64,000 nt of DNA from Chrysomallon squamiferum (taxonomy: Eukaryota > Mollusca > Gastropoda > Neomphalida > Peltospiridae): contig CM022668.1 of the NCBI GenBank assembly GCA_012295275.1, positions 635,157 through 699,156 on the forward strand, written 5' to 3'. Under the pieces are notes generated by a model. The model was not told the DNA's origin and did no database searches. It saw only the letters and a program-made list of their open reading frames with translations. Shown one piece after another: positions 53,702-64,000 of this stretch (its first letter is position 1; each line of letters begins with the position of its first letter). The position numbers and the translations under genes are program-made.

Positions 53702-55013
53702 TTAATAGTTTCCTGGAACCGCCGCTATTCATATTCCTCAAAAATGAATTGTTGGAATTCTTCCAAGCAGCCTTTTTACCACTGCCTCTTTCTTTTTGAA
53801 TGTGCTATAAAAATAAAAACAACAACAACAACAATAACAATAACAACAACAACAACAGTAACTTAATAAAAAGAGTTACTCTAAAATCTACTTACTGTTT
53901 TGTTTTTTTATATTCTTAATATTAAAATATTCTGCTACCGCTAATCTATCATTCATTCAATCATCCTTTCATACTACTGCTATTACTGCTGGTGGTAATA
54001 CTATGGCTTTCACTACTATAACTACTGCTGCTATTACTACTACTACTACTAGTTCTACAGCTACTATATTGCTACTACCAGAAGAACTACAACTACTAAT
54101 AATAATTTTCATCAACGACAATGGCACACCCGTTCCCCTTTTCAAAATCTTCGATCTGACTGGATACCTTCTTTTTTACATATTTTGAGTTTCTGTCGCA
54201 AGCAGCGAAACACTCGGCTATGGTGTCGTCTATGGTGAAGTTTTGTACCAGTGCATCAATGTCCGATATCATCGCACACGTCAGCGGTTTCTGGTCAGAA
54301 TGTCGTTGTCGCAGAGCCTGAATTGCAAGCATATCTAAAAGAAAGAAAGAATGAATAAATTGGTAACTGGTAATAAAGGAATGATTAGATGAATAAAAGA
54401 ATGAAAGCTAGATGAATAAAACAGCAAATTAATAAATGAGCGAAAGAAAAATATAAATGAGAAAAACAGTGAATTTATAAGTTTAAATGAATACTTGAGA
54501 AAATGAACAAAGGGATGAATAAATTTAGTTATCAACACATCAGTTCTATTCAGTATTCACTGTGAGTGTAGACAGCAAACTCGCTCGAAACACAACCACT
54601 CGAGATCAAAAGAAGAAAGGAGAAAAAGTATTCGACAAAAGTGTCCAGAAGCATTGGTTGTAATAAACTAAAATACACTGAAATAAAATAATGTTTGTTA
54701 GAGGATTTAGTTTCGACCTTTATTTATTTCAAATTATTAGTACTGCTGTTACTACAACTATTACTACTACTACTACTCTATTATTTCTGCTACTACTCAT
54801 ATTCCTACTCCTACTGCTACTACTACTATTAATAATAACAATAACAACAACGGCATCAGCAGCAACAATAATAACAACAAGAGTAAAACTGGAAACATAT
54901 TAAAAAGAAGAAGAAAAAAAAAAACGAATTACAAAAAATAAATAAATGGAAAAATTATACTTACCTAGCAATGCTTCGGGATTCCTATTCTGTTTCAAAG
55001 TGGGACGTTCCAT
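53679..55013 (-). CDS. Truncated paralog of gene C (C2), N-terminal part only
   Basis: Coding exons 55013-54965, 54334-54168 and 53804-53679. The first two match gene C exactly in length (49 and 167 bases) with splice sites kept. The third follows gene C exon 3 for about 34 codons up to the duplication junction, then runs into unrelated sequence, adding IPRCYTV-like residues before a TGA (53,679-53,681). The predicted product has 113 residues: the N-terminal helical segment and basic linker, with no ankyrin-like repeats. No frame damage is seen before the junction. It may be a pseudogene, or a short protein competing with gene C; expression is unknown. No clear AATAAA follows, although a poly-T tract (poly-A on this strand) lies about 100 bases downstream. 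Confidence 0.55.
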
Positions 55014-55682
55014 CTCTAGATGGTCCTTCTTTCTTTATCGTGTATCTGTTAATATAATTCCAAATTACAATACATTTAATATCAGAAACAGCAACTGTAG
55101 GAAATAGAGTACTGGCGGTACTGTGGTGGTAATACAAGATATAGTTGTAATATTAGTTTGTCTGTAATAGCTATATAGCTCAGTAATACTGGTGACCGTA
55201 GTAGAAATAATAGTACTATTAGTAGTAATAGTAGTCGTCTTCTTCTTCTTTACACATGTAACTCTACACATTAAACAAACATAGACATGCTAAAATACGA
55301 AAAATATTGTGCAAACACAAATATACATTTAAAAAACTGCAGAGAATTAAATGGATATAGAGAGAAAAATAGGTACCCAGACAGACATATATAGAGTATA
55401 TATTTTTATATTAAAAATACATACCTACATATATATATACACACATACATACAAGCATACATACACATCCACATACATTCACGCATACATGCATACAAAC
55501 ATACACACACATATACATACTTACATACATACATACATACAAAAGTTAAAGAAAACAAAGTAAAGTTAAATAACAATAATAACAACAACAACAACAACAA
55601 CAATAATAACAATAATAATAACAATAACAACAACAATAATAATACTAATAATAATAATAATAACAGTAATAATAATAATAAT

Positions 55683-55725
<43 letters not shown>

Positions 55726-55727
55726 TA

Positions 55728-56012
55728 GGTCGAGAATCCTTTATCCGGAATGCTTGGGACCGATTGTGTTTCGGATTTTCGAATACAAGGAGATAGCATG
55801 AGAACAGAATCTACGTCTAACTATGAATTCTATTTAATTTTCATATACAGTTTATACAGATAGATGCAAGATTATTTAACTAATATTTTTAATAATTTTG
55901 TGCATAAAATGACGTTTGTATGTGCACAAAAGTCCGAAAACTGACAGATATTATTATTTCATGTCATCGGAAAAGTTTCTGATTTCGAAATTCCGGATGA
56001 GGAATCTTCAAC
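55728..56012 (+). mobile_element. MITE-like element, duplicated copy
   Basis: The copy-2 counterpart of 39,266-39,551, carried along by the tandem duplication rather than newly inserted; a few substitutions, several in the right inverted repeat. Confidence 0.75.
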
Positions 56013-56172
56013 TCATAATAATAATAATAGTAAAGAATAAACACAGTAATGAGTACAATATTAATAATGAAATATTTTGTGAGTGACGTACAACAAACGC
56101 GTCACACAGTTAAAACAGTGCTAAGTGAGAATGATCTTGTTCACATTTGATATACTTCACGACGACTTTTAC

Positions 56173-56332
56173 CTAAGAAGTTAAATTTATTGTTGTTTCT
56201 GTCCAAGAGGTTTTGTCGTCCGCATCTGCAGTGCGAGCGAATGGTTCCGTGCCTTCGAGTTTCGTCGTCACTGGACTTTGCTCTCCCGAATATTGTTTAT
56301 CTCCAGTACATACGGCAACAGGATATTTATTC
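56173..56332 (-). other. Probable 5' untranslated exon of C2
   Basis: Same 160-base length and same splice sites as 39,711-39,870, with three or so substitutions. Confidence 0.45.
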
Positions 56333-56932
56333 CTAAATGCATAAATATAAACACACACATACATCCATACTATAAGTATAAATCTCTAACAATTAACAAG
56401 AATCAAGTTAAATGGAATGTCATGAACGTACCTGGATTTTGAAAACTTGTTTTGTAAAATTTCTTAAATCTATTTTATGCCTTGGGAAGAGACGACAGAA
56501 CTATAAATTATGTTTATAAAGAGCACGCGCTGTCAAGTTTCCTAGACGACGGTAATCTATCTAACTGGGTATATGCTGATATTCGATACCATCGAGTCGT
56601 AAATAAATTGATTTTCAATCTGCAGGCTGGTGTGTCATGCAAGTGTGGATGAGTAAAATTACCAATATGATAGACAGGATAAACAAAGTGACTAGAATGT
56701 CATTCTTCTGTGGTTAATATGCTGCGATGATCTGCTTAAAATGCATTTCTCTCCCCAAGAGGAATTTTTAAAACGCTGCATACGCCTTTCCGCCAAAACT
56801 GAGAAACCTTAATAAGACTGTTCCGTTTTGTAGTCAAACGAGTCATTACACCACGTACTAACTTAATCCAAAACGAATGTATGTGTGTATGTATGTATGG
56901 GTCTGTGCATGCATATATATACTGTAGTACGC

Positions 56933-56936
<4 letters not shown>

Positions 56937-56983
<47 letters not shown>
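56937..56983. repeat. (GT)n microsatellite
   Basis: Expanded relative to the interrupted copy-1 tract at about 40,472-40,509. Confidence 0.9.
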
Positions 56984-56984
<1 letters not shown>

Positions 56985-57286
56985 TATTGCTTCAAGTGGC
57001 CTGTAACCTATTTTAGACAGAATGTTATATAGTATATCGCCAATCACACCAGCAGTTTTACTTTTAACGTTGACTCTAAGTTGAGATGTCCTAAAACATG
57101 AGAAAAAAAACCTGAGAACCACAAAAGGGAATAAAAGAAGCGGCGCGGTAAAATTGCAGCGCACAGAAAAACTTAATGTGTTAATGCTTCCCCCCACCCA
57201 CCACGTTGAACCAGATGCTATAGCACTCTGTTATCTGGACATCAGTAAACCTGCACAGGAAAACCGCACTGGAACAAACATCCACA

Positions 57287-57358
<72 letters not shown>

Positions 57359-57855
57359 AATTAATTAATTAATTAATTAATTAATTAATTAAACCACTGA
57401 AAAGAAGTGTTGCTCTCAAATATTTTCTTTATTGTTTTATCTTTTTATTTTAGGCTCTGTTGATTGATATTATGCTAATGAAACCAATAATGATAATATC
57501 AGTTGTTGATAACATCATGCAGTTGCTAATTACGTCCTAATCGACTAGTATATAAAACTACAATTCTAAGTTCAGTCTCTAGTGTCACATACTAAATATG
57601 TTCTGATATATTACACATATACACTTCGATTCAGTCTTTATGACTAATCACTGCATCTGGTCCTGTCTTTATATTTGTAACCATCTTTCATTTTATCACT
57701 GTGTGTTTTTATATAACACATTCCCCTGTCAAGTATTCTCACATCAAAAGTAACATTCCTGTAAGGAAACATTACCAGTTTAAATTACATATCTATAATT
57801 TCGGTTTTAAAACAATATAATATCAGTCACACAAAATAACATCGCAGAAACTTAC

Positions 57856-58080
57856 GTACCAAAACTGCAAAGCCAACGCAGTGAATAAAACGGACTTAAA
57901 AACGTTACTTTCGTGTCATGAAAATGATAAAAACATGTCGGCTAAAAAATATCTTTTGACAAATAAAAAATTCGACCTAGTTTTAGCTGTATGCGAGACC
58001 TGGCCATTGTGTTTGTATTTCATGCATCAGTCGCCACAAACAGATTTTCTGTCGTGTAGAACTGACGTCAGGGAAGGTGG
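57856..58080 (-). other. Probable first exon of C2
   Basis: The donor GGTAC|GTAAGT at 57,856 and the CRE at 58,063-58,070 are unchanged from copy 1. Confidence 0.4.
58063..58070 (+). promoter_or_regulatory. CRE/ATF palindrome TGACGTCA, copy 2
   Basis: Identical to the site at 41,589-41,596. Confidence 0.45.
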
Positions 58081-58624
58081 ACACGCAGGGTTTTACTGTA
58101 TAACTTGTGTCTGCTTCTTAATTTATTAACTGTATTCTTTAATTCAGAACCAACCAGCAATGTGGGGTTTTTTTTGTTGTTGTTGTTGTTTGTTTATTTT
58201 TACTTTTATATATATATATTTGTAAATATATTTTGTTGTTGTTGTTGTTTGTTGTTTGTTGTTGTTGTTGTTTTTCACATCTGACTGCTCGATACATTGA
58301 AAGATATTATTAATTGTGATTGACTGTAATTTGACTGATGATCATCTTCAGTAACGTTACCTGATAGACAATGTATTGCTGGTATAATGATCAGTAAATC
58401 GGAATTAAAGTATATTGCAGCAAACAAATCTGTTACAAATTCGTAATACAAATTCACTTGGTCCTCTGCAGTTCTTGCTGGTTTCGGTAAAAATTAACCG
58501 CGGTACATTAGTATAAAATTAATTAATAATATATTCGTAATTGCTGGTTCGCAAATTGTTTGAAGTAAACTTTTACAAATACTGACGACGACCGCTATGA
58601 CTTTTCATTGGTTGGTAATCATTA

Positions 58625-58635
58625 GGGGAATCCCC
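58625..58635 (+). promoter_or_regulatory. Kappa-B palindrome GGGGAATCCCC, copy 2
   Basis: Identical to 42,151-42,161 and again preceded by an inverted CCAAT box; lies about 1.15 kb upstream of the D2 start codon. Confidence 0.5.
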
Positions 58636-59544
58636 ATCGTAAAAACCAAAACACGAAAATACAAGAAATAACCTGAATTCCGAATGTGCAGGTATTTATT
58701 TATTGGTTTCTTTACTACTTATTATATTTTTTTATTATTATTATTAATACAATTTTTTCCACTGTTAGCAAAATAAGAAGAAATAAATCATAATTTCATT
58801 GAGCGTTTTAAATAGTTTACATGAATGATAAATATAGCCAAAACAAAGCCAAAAATATTTAATATTATTATTATTTATTTATTTTTTTTTTTTTAAATAT
58901 ATTTATTATTATTACTAATGCAGGTTCATTTTCATTTTGAAATATTTTTCTAATCAGACAAGATTCATATTTTAAACAGGTTTATTATTTACTATTAATA
59001 TATATGTAACTAAACAGTAGCTCTAGTATAAAACATGTACAGACTACTCATTTATGATGAAATATATTTATAGCCTGTACAAATTTATATATATACAGAT
59101 TTGTTTCTTATTTTATAAAATCTTCCTGTTTCTATAGTGATCATTCTCCCATCACATTGAGTGTGTGTTTACAGCAATTAACAAAGAAATCTCTGCATGA
59201 TGAACTGGAAGGACAACATACTTATTTTAACAAAATAATCCTTTCTGTCAAAAATAATTGCTAAAATACCAATATAATTAAATATGATTCTTAAAATTGA
59301 TCATGACATAATATTTATTGTTATTTTCTTGTAGAAAAAACTGACTGAAGAACTTATTCTTGTTCGCTTCTTCCAGAAAGCTGTCATCTGACAACACAGA
59401 ACAGAAAGATTTAATTTGTCAGATTTAACTATGACAGTTGTACATGTACAAAATAATATTTGTACATGTAAAAAGTGGCAACTGTATGTGTAAAAAGTGA
59501 CAACAGTATGTTTAAAAAGTGACCACAGTAATGAGTACTAATAA

Positions 59545-59722
59545 AAAGAGTTCTTATAAATTCCTTCTCCACTTTAATTTTTTCATAACTTCTGATCTAT
59601 GCATGATATAATTAATCTGTTAAAAGTATAAGAGAAAAATGCTGAGCTTTCTAATTTTCAACACGACCACTGCATTATGGGTACAAATCATAAAATTCAA
59701 GCTGTTTTTGTATGTTAAAATT
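59545..59722 (+). repeat. Dispersed repeat, copy b
   Basis: Match to 53,035-53,185; present upstream of D2 but absent at the corresponding place upstream of D1, so it arrived after or during the duplication. Confidence 0.7.
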
Positions 59723-59785
59723 AGTGTACATGTAAAAAGTTACAACTGACTGTGTAAAAAGTGACAACTATACATGCAATCAGTG

Positions 59786-62700
59786 ATGTTTGTCCAGACA
59801 AAATGGAAGAGTTGTTCAGGTGAAATAGTCTGTGTATTGTTTGTTGTAGTAGTTTTGTGTGTTGAGAACTTGGATTGTGTCAATGTGTTAGGTTTAGACT
59901 ACTGCCCAGCTGTAGGAACACAACACTACAAGGGTCTGGAGTGGAAATTTTGTCAGAAGACTGAGAGACTGCATTGTCAGGAGTCTAGTGATTCCAGCGT
60001 TATTTCATTTTGTCACCAGCCACGAGATTGTGCTCCAGGTCAGTACTGTGTATCTACTTCTTTTTGTCAAAGTATCGATAATAACAAGTCACTTTAGGTT
60101 ATGTGACTGACTAACTCAGATGGTGCTGAGAAATATTCGCCTACAATAAATTAGTCTGGTTAATTAATTAATTAAAATTCATGAGTTTTAGCAACTTGTT
60201 TAGAAATACAATACAGGTTTAGAACTCATAAAATGCTTCATTTTGATACATAATACATGTATAGTGGACTGAAGGTATAAGACATATTCAGTGTTTATCG
60301 TGCAAAATGACAGAAATAAATCACACTTTGTCCAAATAACTGCAGATTTTATTCTGATAACAATTTGTAACTTTTTTCATATCAATACTATCAAAGAGAT
60401 TCTGGTGTCATTTTAAAAGTAATTTTTTTGTTCTTTCTAATGAGGTATAATGTTTGAGGAAATTAATAATTTTGAAAATTTTGTCACGTACCTACATATA
60501 AAATAGAGCATACAGAAACAGAATAACCATTTGTCCCTCCTTCAGACTTCAACAAAAATAACACAAAATATAGTTGCCTAATATGGTAATGGTAGTAGGA
60601 AAAAAATGGCACCCGGAAGAAATGACACTGTGCAGATTTGGAAAAAATGGCACCTTATTTTTTTTTTCTGTATAGTTGCTTTGATAAAAAAAATAAAAGT
60701 ACTTTTGAAAATACAGTTTATTCAAGAAATAGTGTTACATACATGCATATTAATATATAGCATCACTTAGCCACTTGATTTTGCTTAACAAAGTGTACAA
60801 TATTATATCAGAGTTTAATATTACACATATACACATATATATACACAGAAATGAATGGGTACATATTTACTGACTTTAATTATGCATACCAGTTAATTAT
60901 GAGATGTTGGATGGTACTGAAGTAAGCTATTTAGGTTAATAATCAGTATGTTACCGGTATTTTCCAAAACTGTTCCTTAATAGCACAGTAATATAATTTA
61001 TTATAATAAACAAAACAAACAAAAAATTATACAAGAGGTATAAACTAAATTGTGATTTGTGGTTTAATAAGTTAGGATCAATTTTCTAAGTTAAATAAAC
61101 ATAGCAAACAGTATCTCTAACTATCACTGTGAAAACTTTCCATAGCTTGATCAAGGCCCTATTAGGGTATGGTTAAGGGCCCTACTGTGTGAGATAAAAA
61201 CAGTTTACTGTCATAACACACACATACACAGATATATGTTTTTACTATTTTATTTGCAGGATTGTATGCTAGACTCTATCCAGATAGGACTATTAAGTGT
61301 GAATTGTGTCCTGCCGGGTCCTATCAGCCAGTGGGGGGAGCAACATACTCGTTTATCATTCCTGAGTGCAGCCACCGTCACAGGACATGTGAAACGAAGG
61401 GCAAAAAGATGTGTAAGGAGGGTACACCTATAGAGGACACAAAGTGTAGCTGTGACTATCAACAACAGTATGCCCCATCACCAGAAAACTGTCACTGTTT
61501 TACCTTCAATGAACCATGCAAGTGCTTAAAAAGTAATTGTGAAGGGAAACTCAATTCAAGTGAGTTTTATCTTGTAAAACCTGATTATTAAAAATAGGCA
61601 AACTCCATGTTGAAGACAAAGTTCTGTACTGGAAAAAGATTTACACTGATATTATTAACCTTTACTGAAATAAAATAATAATGTGTGACACATAAATGTG
61701 ATGTAATAAATAGTCTAAATACATTTTCTTTTAAATAACTGGCTTGTTGTATTAAAAACATTTTTATATGTATACATTACTGTTTTATTAATTTCTGTTA
61801 TCAACTTGAAAATGTTTATAGTTTGATGTTAGTTGTCCAAAAATAAATAAATAAAATAAAACCAATTTTAACATGTACTGGTTTTTAAATTTAGTTTTTG
61901 TTTATTCAAAGGTTTTCACTGTGTTCTTGATACTACAACAACTGAAAAAACAGCTGAAAAATCAACAGCAGAGACTGAAAGGTTTGTTGTTGTTTTTTTG
62001 TATGTGTGTGTTTATGCATGCATGAATATGTACATATTTTGTTGTAGATGAAGTGATAGAATTAATGTGTACATTGTTTCTGTAGATATAGGTTTGTATA
62101 TAGTTTATGTATGTAATGTGTGTTAAGATAGTTAATTTATATACAGACATGTGATTAAGATATTGAAAAATACCATTTTCATAGTAAATATTTTAGAATT
62201 TGTTGACTGACATTTTTTTCTTCTTTTTCTTCTTCTTCAGGACAACCAGAAAGCCATCAGTATCTGGTAATATCAAACTTCTTTACCTTTTGTTATCTCT
62301 CTTTTTTATTTTGTATCTGTCTGTCAGTCTGTCTATTGATCTCTGTTTGTCTGTCTATATATCTATTTGTCTGTGTGCATGTAAACAGACATCATGTTGA
62401 ATGTTAATAAATGTCAAATGTTTTGTTGGTTGAATGTGTAAGAGGATTTGACAGAAACTGATGGCACAACTACTAATAACATGAACAATGACTGGATGAT
62501 GATACATTCTTACTTAAATATATGACATTAATTTTTAGTGTTATTAAATATCTTATCGCAAACCCTTGATGACTGTGAGCAGCAGTATCATCTACATGTT
62601 TTAAGAAATCAAGGTGTAGGCTAATTCCTGCTCCAACAAGAAATATAAAGCAGATGTGCCTATCTTAGTGAATTCTTTTTATTTTATTTTATTTGTTTTC

Positions 62701-63368
62701 CACACAACTTGTTATCACCATTGTAGGAAATACCTGAGAGTGTTGACTTGAATACATCATAGTCAGTCTTAATGCAAAATGTTAACTCAGTTAATGCAAT
62801 GTTCATTTCATGTTAACAAAGAAAACTCTACTGACAGATGTATGCAGTAAATGTGGGAGTTGTTCAAAGTGTTTAATTTGTTGTGAGACTGTTTACAAAT
62901 AAAATTATTTTAATTACAGAAATGATGGCATGCTTTTGATCAAAAATATTTTTAAAATATTACCAGTAAACAATGTTTTTCAAAAATAACATCAGCCCCA
63001 ATGATCACAAATTGGTCAAGACTGGTAAAAAGAGAACATTTTCCCAGCACTGATATTATAAAATATAGTTACTTTTTTTAATAGTTTGTAATATTTATTA
63101 GAAATAGACAAATCACTTTCTTCATGTTCTGCTTTTATGCAAAAAAACATTCAGTTCTTTTCAGTTCATTTTTTAACAGGAATTTGATAATTACCTTTTT
63201 TAATTATTTATTATTTATGTTGAAAACATTTTTCAATTAATATTTAAATACTTCTTCAATTTTATTTAGAAACAGAAGAAAGAACTAATACTGTTGGTCT
63301 GATTGCTGGTATCATCACTGTTATTGTTGTTGCATTTATCACTTTTGGAGTAATATGTTATAAAAAAG
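59786..63368 (+). CDS. TNF-receptor-like type I membrane protein (D2), 3' part outside window
   Basis: Tandem paralog of D1. Exons seen: 59786-60038, 61260-61559, 61912-61981, 62241-62266, 63270-63368, the last ending in a good donor (AAAG|GTAAGA). Exons 1, 2 and 4 equal D1 in length. Exon 3 is 12 bases longer (four more stalk residues, AEKT-type) and uses a changed acceptor (TTCAAAG instead of TTTCCAG). Exon 5 is 9 bases shorter within the membrane helix region (TVGLIAGIITVIVVAFITFG). Signal peptide, all ectodomain cysteines, Thr-rich stalk and basic KKG after the helix are kept. Another in-frame ATG lies four codons upstream (59,774); 59,786 is preferred because D1 shares it. The cytoplasmic exons are beyond the window. 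No frame damage seen, so it looks functional. Confidence 0.75.
60085..61215. other. D2-specific sequence in intron 1
   Basis: D1 intron 1 is 211 bases; D2 intron 1 is 1,221. The extra sequence is AT-rich, largely unique-looking, without a coding frame I can support. Short matches to D1 resume about 45 bases before exon 2. Confidence 0.5.
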
Positions 63369-64000
63369 GTAAGAATATCTAACTTCTTAATTAAACATTT
63401 ATTTTGTAACTAGTCCATTAGATGTGTGCCAAAAATGGCATATCCTGTAACAAAATGGCTGCTTCTGGTTAGACTTGAGAGCAGGGCAATCTGAATATCT
63501 ACATAAAGTTCTGATGATTTTGGGTAAAAAAAAGTGCATAAAATGTATTATTGGTGAACAAAAATGTGCCTTCAGAATGACATAATTATGATGTTCCAGA
63601 GAGACAATGAGCATGCTAAAAAGCAAAGGATGATTAAAATTACTGCACAAATTGAATACTCAACACTCTCATTTCAGTTAAGATCACTTGAATTTAATTT
63701 AAGGTTTCTGCCTGAATCCCTTTGGTACCTTTTCTCAGATCTCAAAGTTGTTTTTTCAGAAGGTTTAAGAAAAAATGGCCACCTGTGTGAAGTTTGTTTA
63801 GATTCAGAGAAACATCACTTACAAAGGTTTTCTTTTCAAACCAGGTTTGAATGGGTTCAGAAATAAATATTGAATACATGTCTGACAAATATGGATACGA
63901 AAGTATCTCATGAATAAAATTGAAGACTGTGATACTCTACACAACTGGTTCATTATGGAGTAATACTGCTTGTGTTACTGTTGATGCTGAACATGAAGAT

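Larger units (their letters stand above)
53702..64000. repeat. Tandem segmental duplication, copy 2 (runs off window)
   Basis: Counterpart of 37,244 onward. Order and orientation are the same: C2, shared interval, D2. The last bases of the window correspond to about 46,720 in copy 1, so about 7 kb of the unit lies outside. Differences include microsatellite lengths and insertions at about 59,209-59,379, 59,545-59,722 and 60,085-61,215. Confidence 0.93.

Overview
The window is AT-rich animal nuclear DNA: spliced genes with GT-AG introns, dense simple repeats, dispersed repeats and no sign of bacterial or organellar organisation. Two degenerate copies of a SINE-like tail of a type I recall from gastropods and bivalves, plus the divergent NR1-type nuclear receptor, suggest a mollusc. 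I cannot place it further. All exon structures below were built by hand from splice signals, reading-frame phase and protein similarity.

Layout. 1-6.4 kb: no protein gene; simple repeats, a tRNA-Leu(AAG) gene at 5.6 kb (minus) and a tRNA-Leu 3' fragment at 3.2 kb. 6.4-14 kb: complete UCHL5 (UCH37) in 11 coding exons (plus); 329 codons, the human length, with C88, H164 and D179 in place. 14-21 kb: gene-poor, with one arm of a 1-kb inverted repeat and a GC-richer patch holding an 11-bp kappa-B palindrome beside a STAT-type site. 21.3-26.1 kb: a NR1-type nuclear receptor (minus, 938 codons) with a very long polar C-terminal region. 26.3-32 kb: the other arm of the inverted repeat, a long (AAT)n/(ATT)n palindrome and a 58-bp minisatellite.

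32.3-41.6 kb: a 9-coding-exon gene (minus, 865 codons, here called gene C) with divergent ankyrin-like repeats. Facing it head to head at 43.0-52.2 kb is a TNF-receptor-like membrane protein (plus, 331 codons, gene D1). The shared 1.4-kb interval carries a kappa-B palindrome, an inverted CCAAT box and, in the presumed first exon of gene C, a full CRE.

The block 37,244-53,701 is tandemly duplicated. Copy 2 starts at 53,702 and runs off the window. It contains a truncated gene C (C2: the N-terminal part plus six new residues, then stop) and a second TNFR-like gene (D2), whose 3' exons lie outside. The two receptor ectodomains differ by about 26 amino-acid-changing and only 4 silent substitutions, with every cysteine kept. 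This head-to-head, duplicated ankyrin/TNFR pair with kappa-B motifs and a rapidly changing ectodomain is the most interesting thing in the window and suggests an immune or stress-signalling module. That function is inference.
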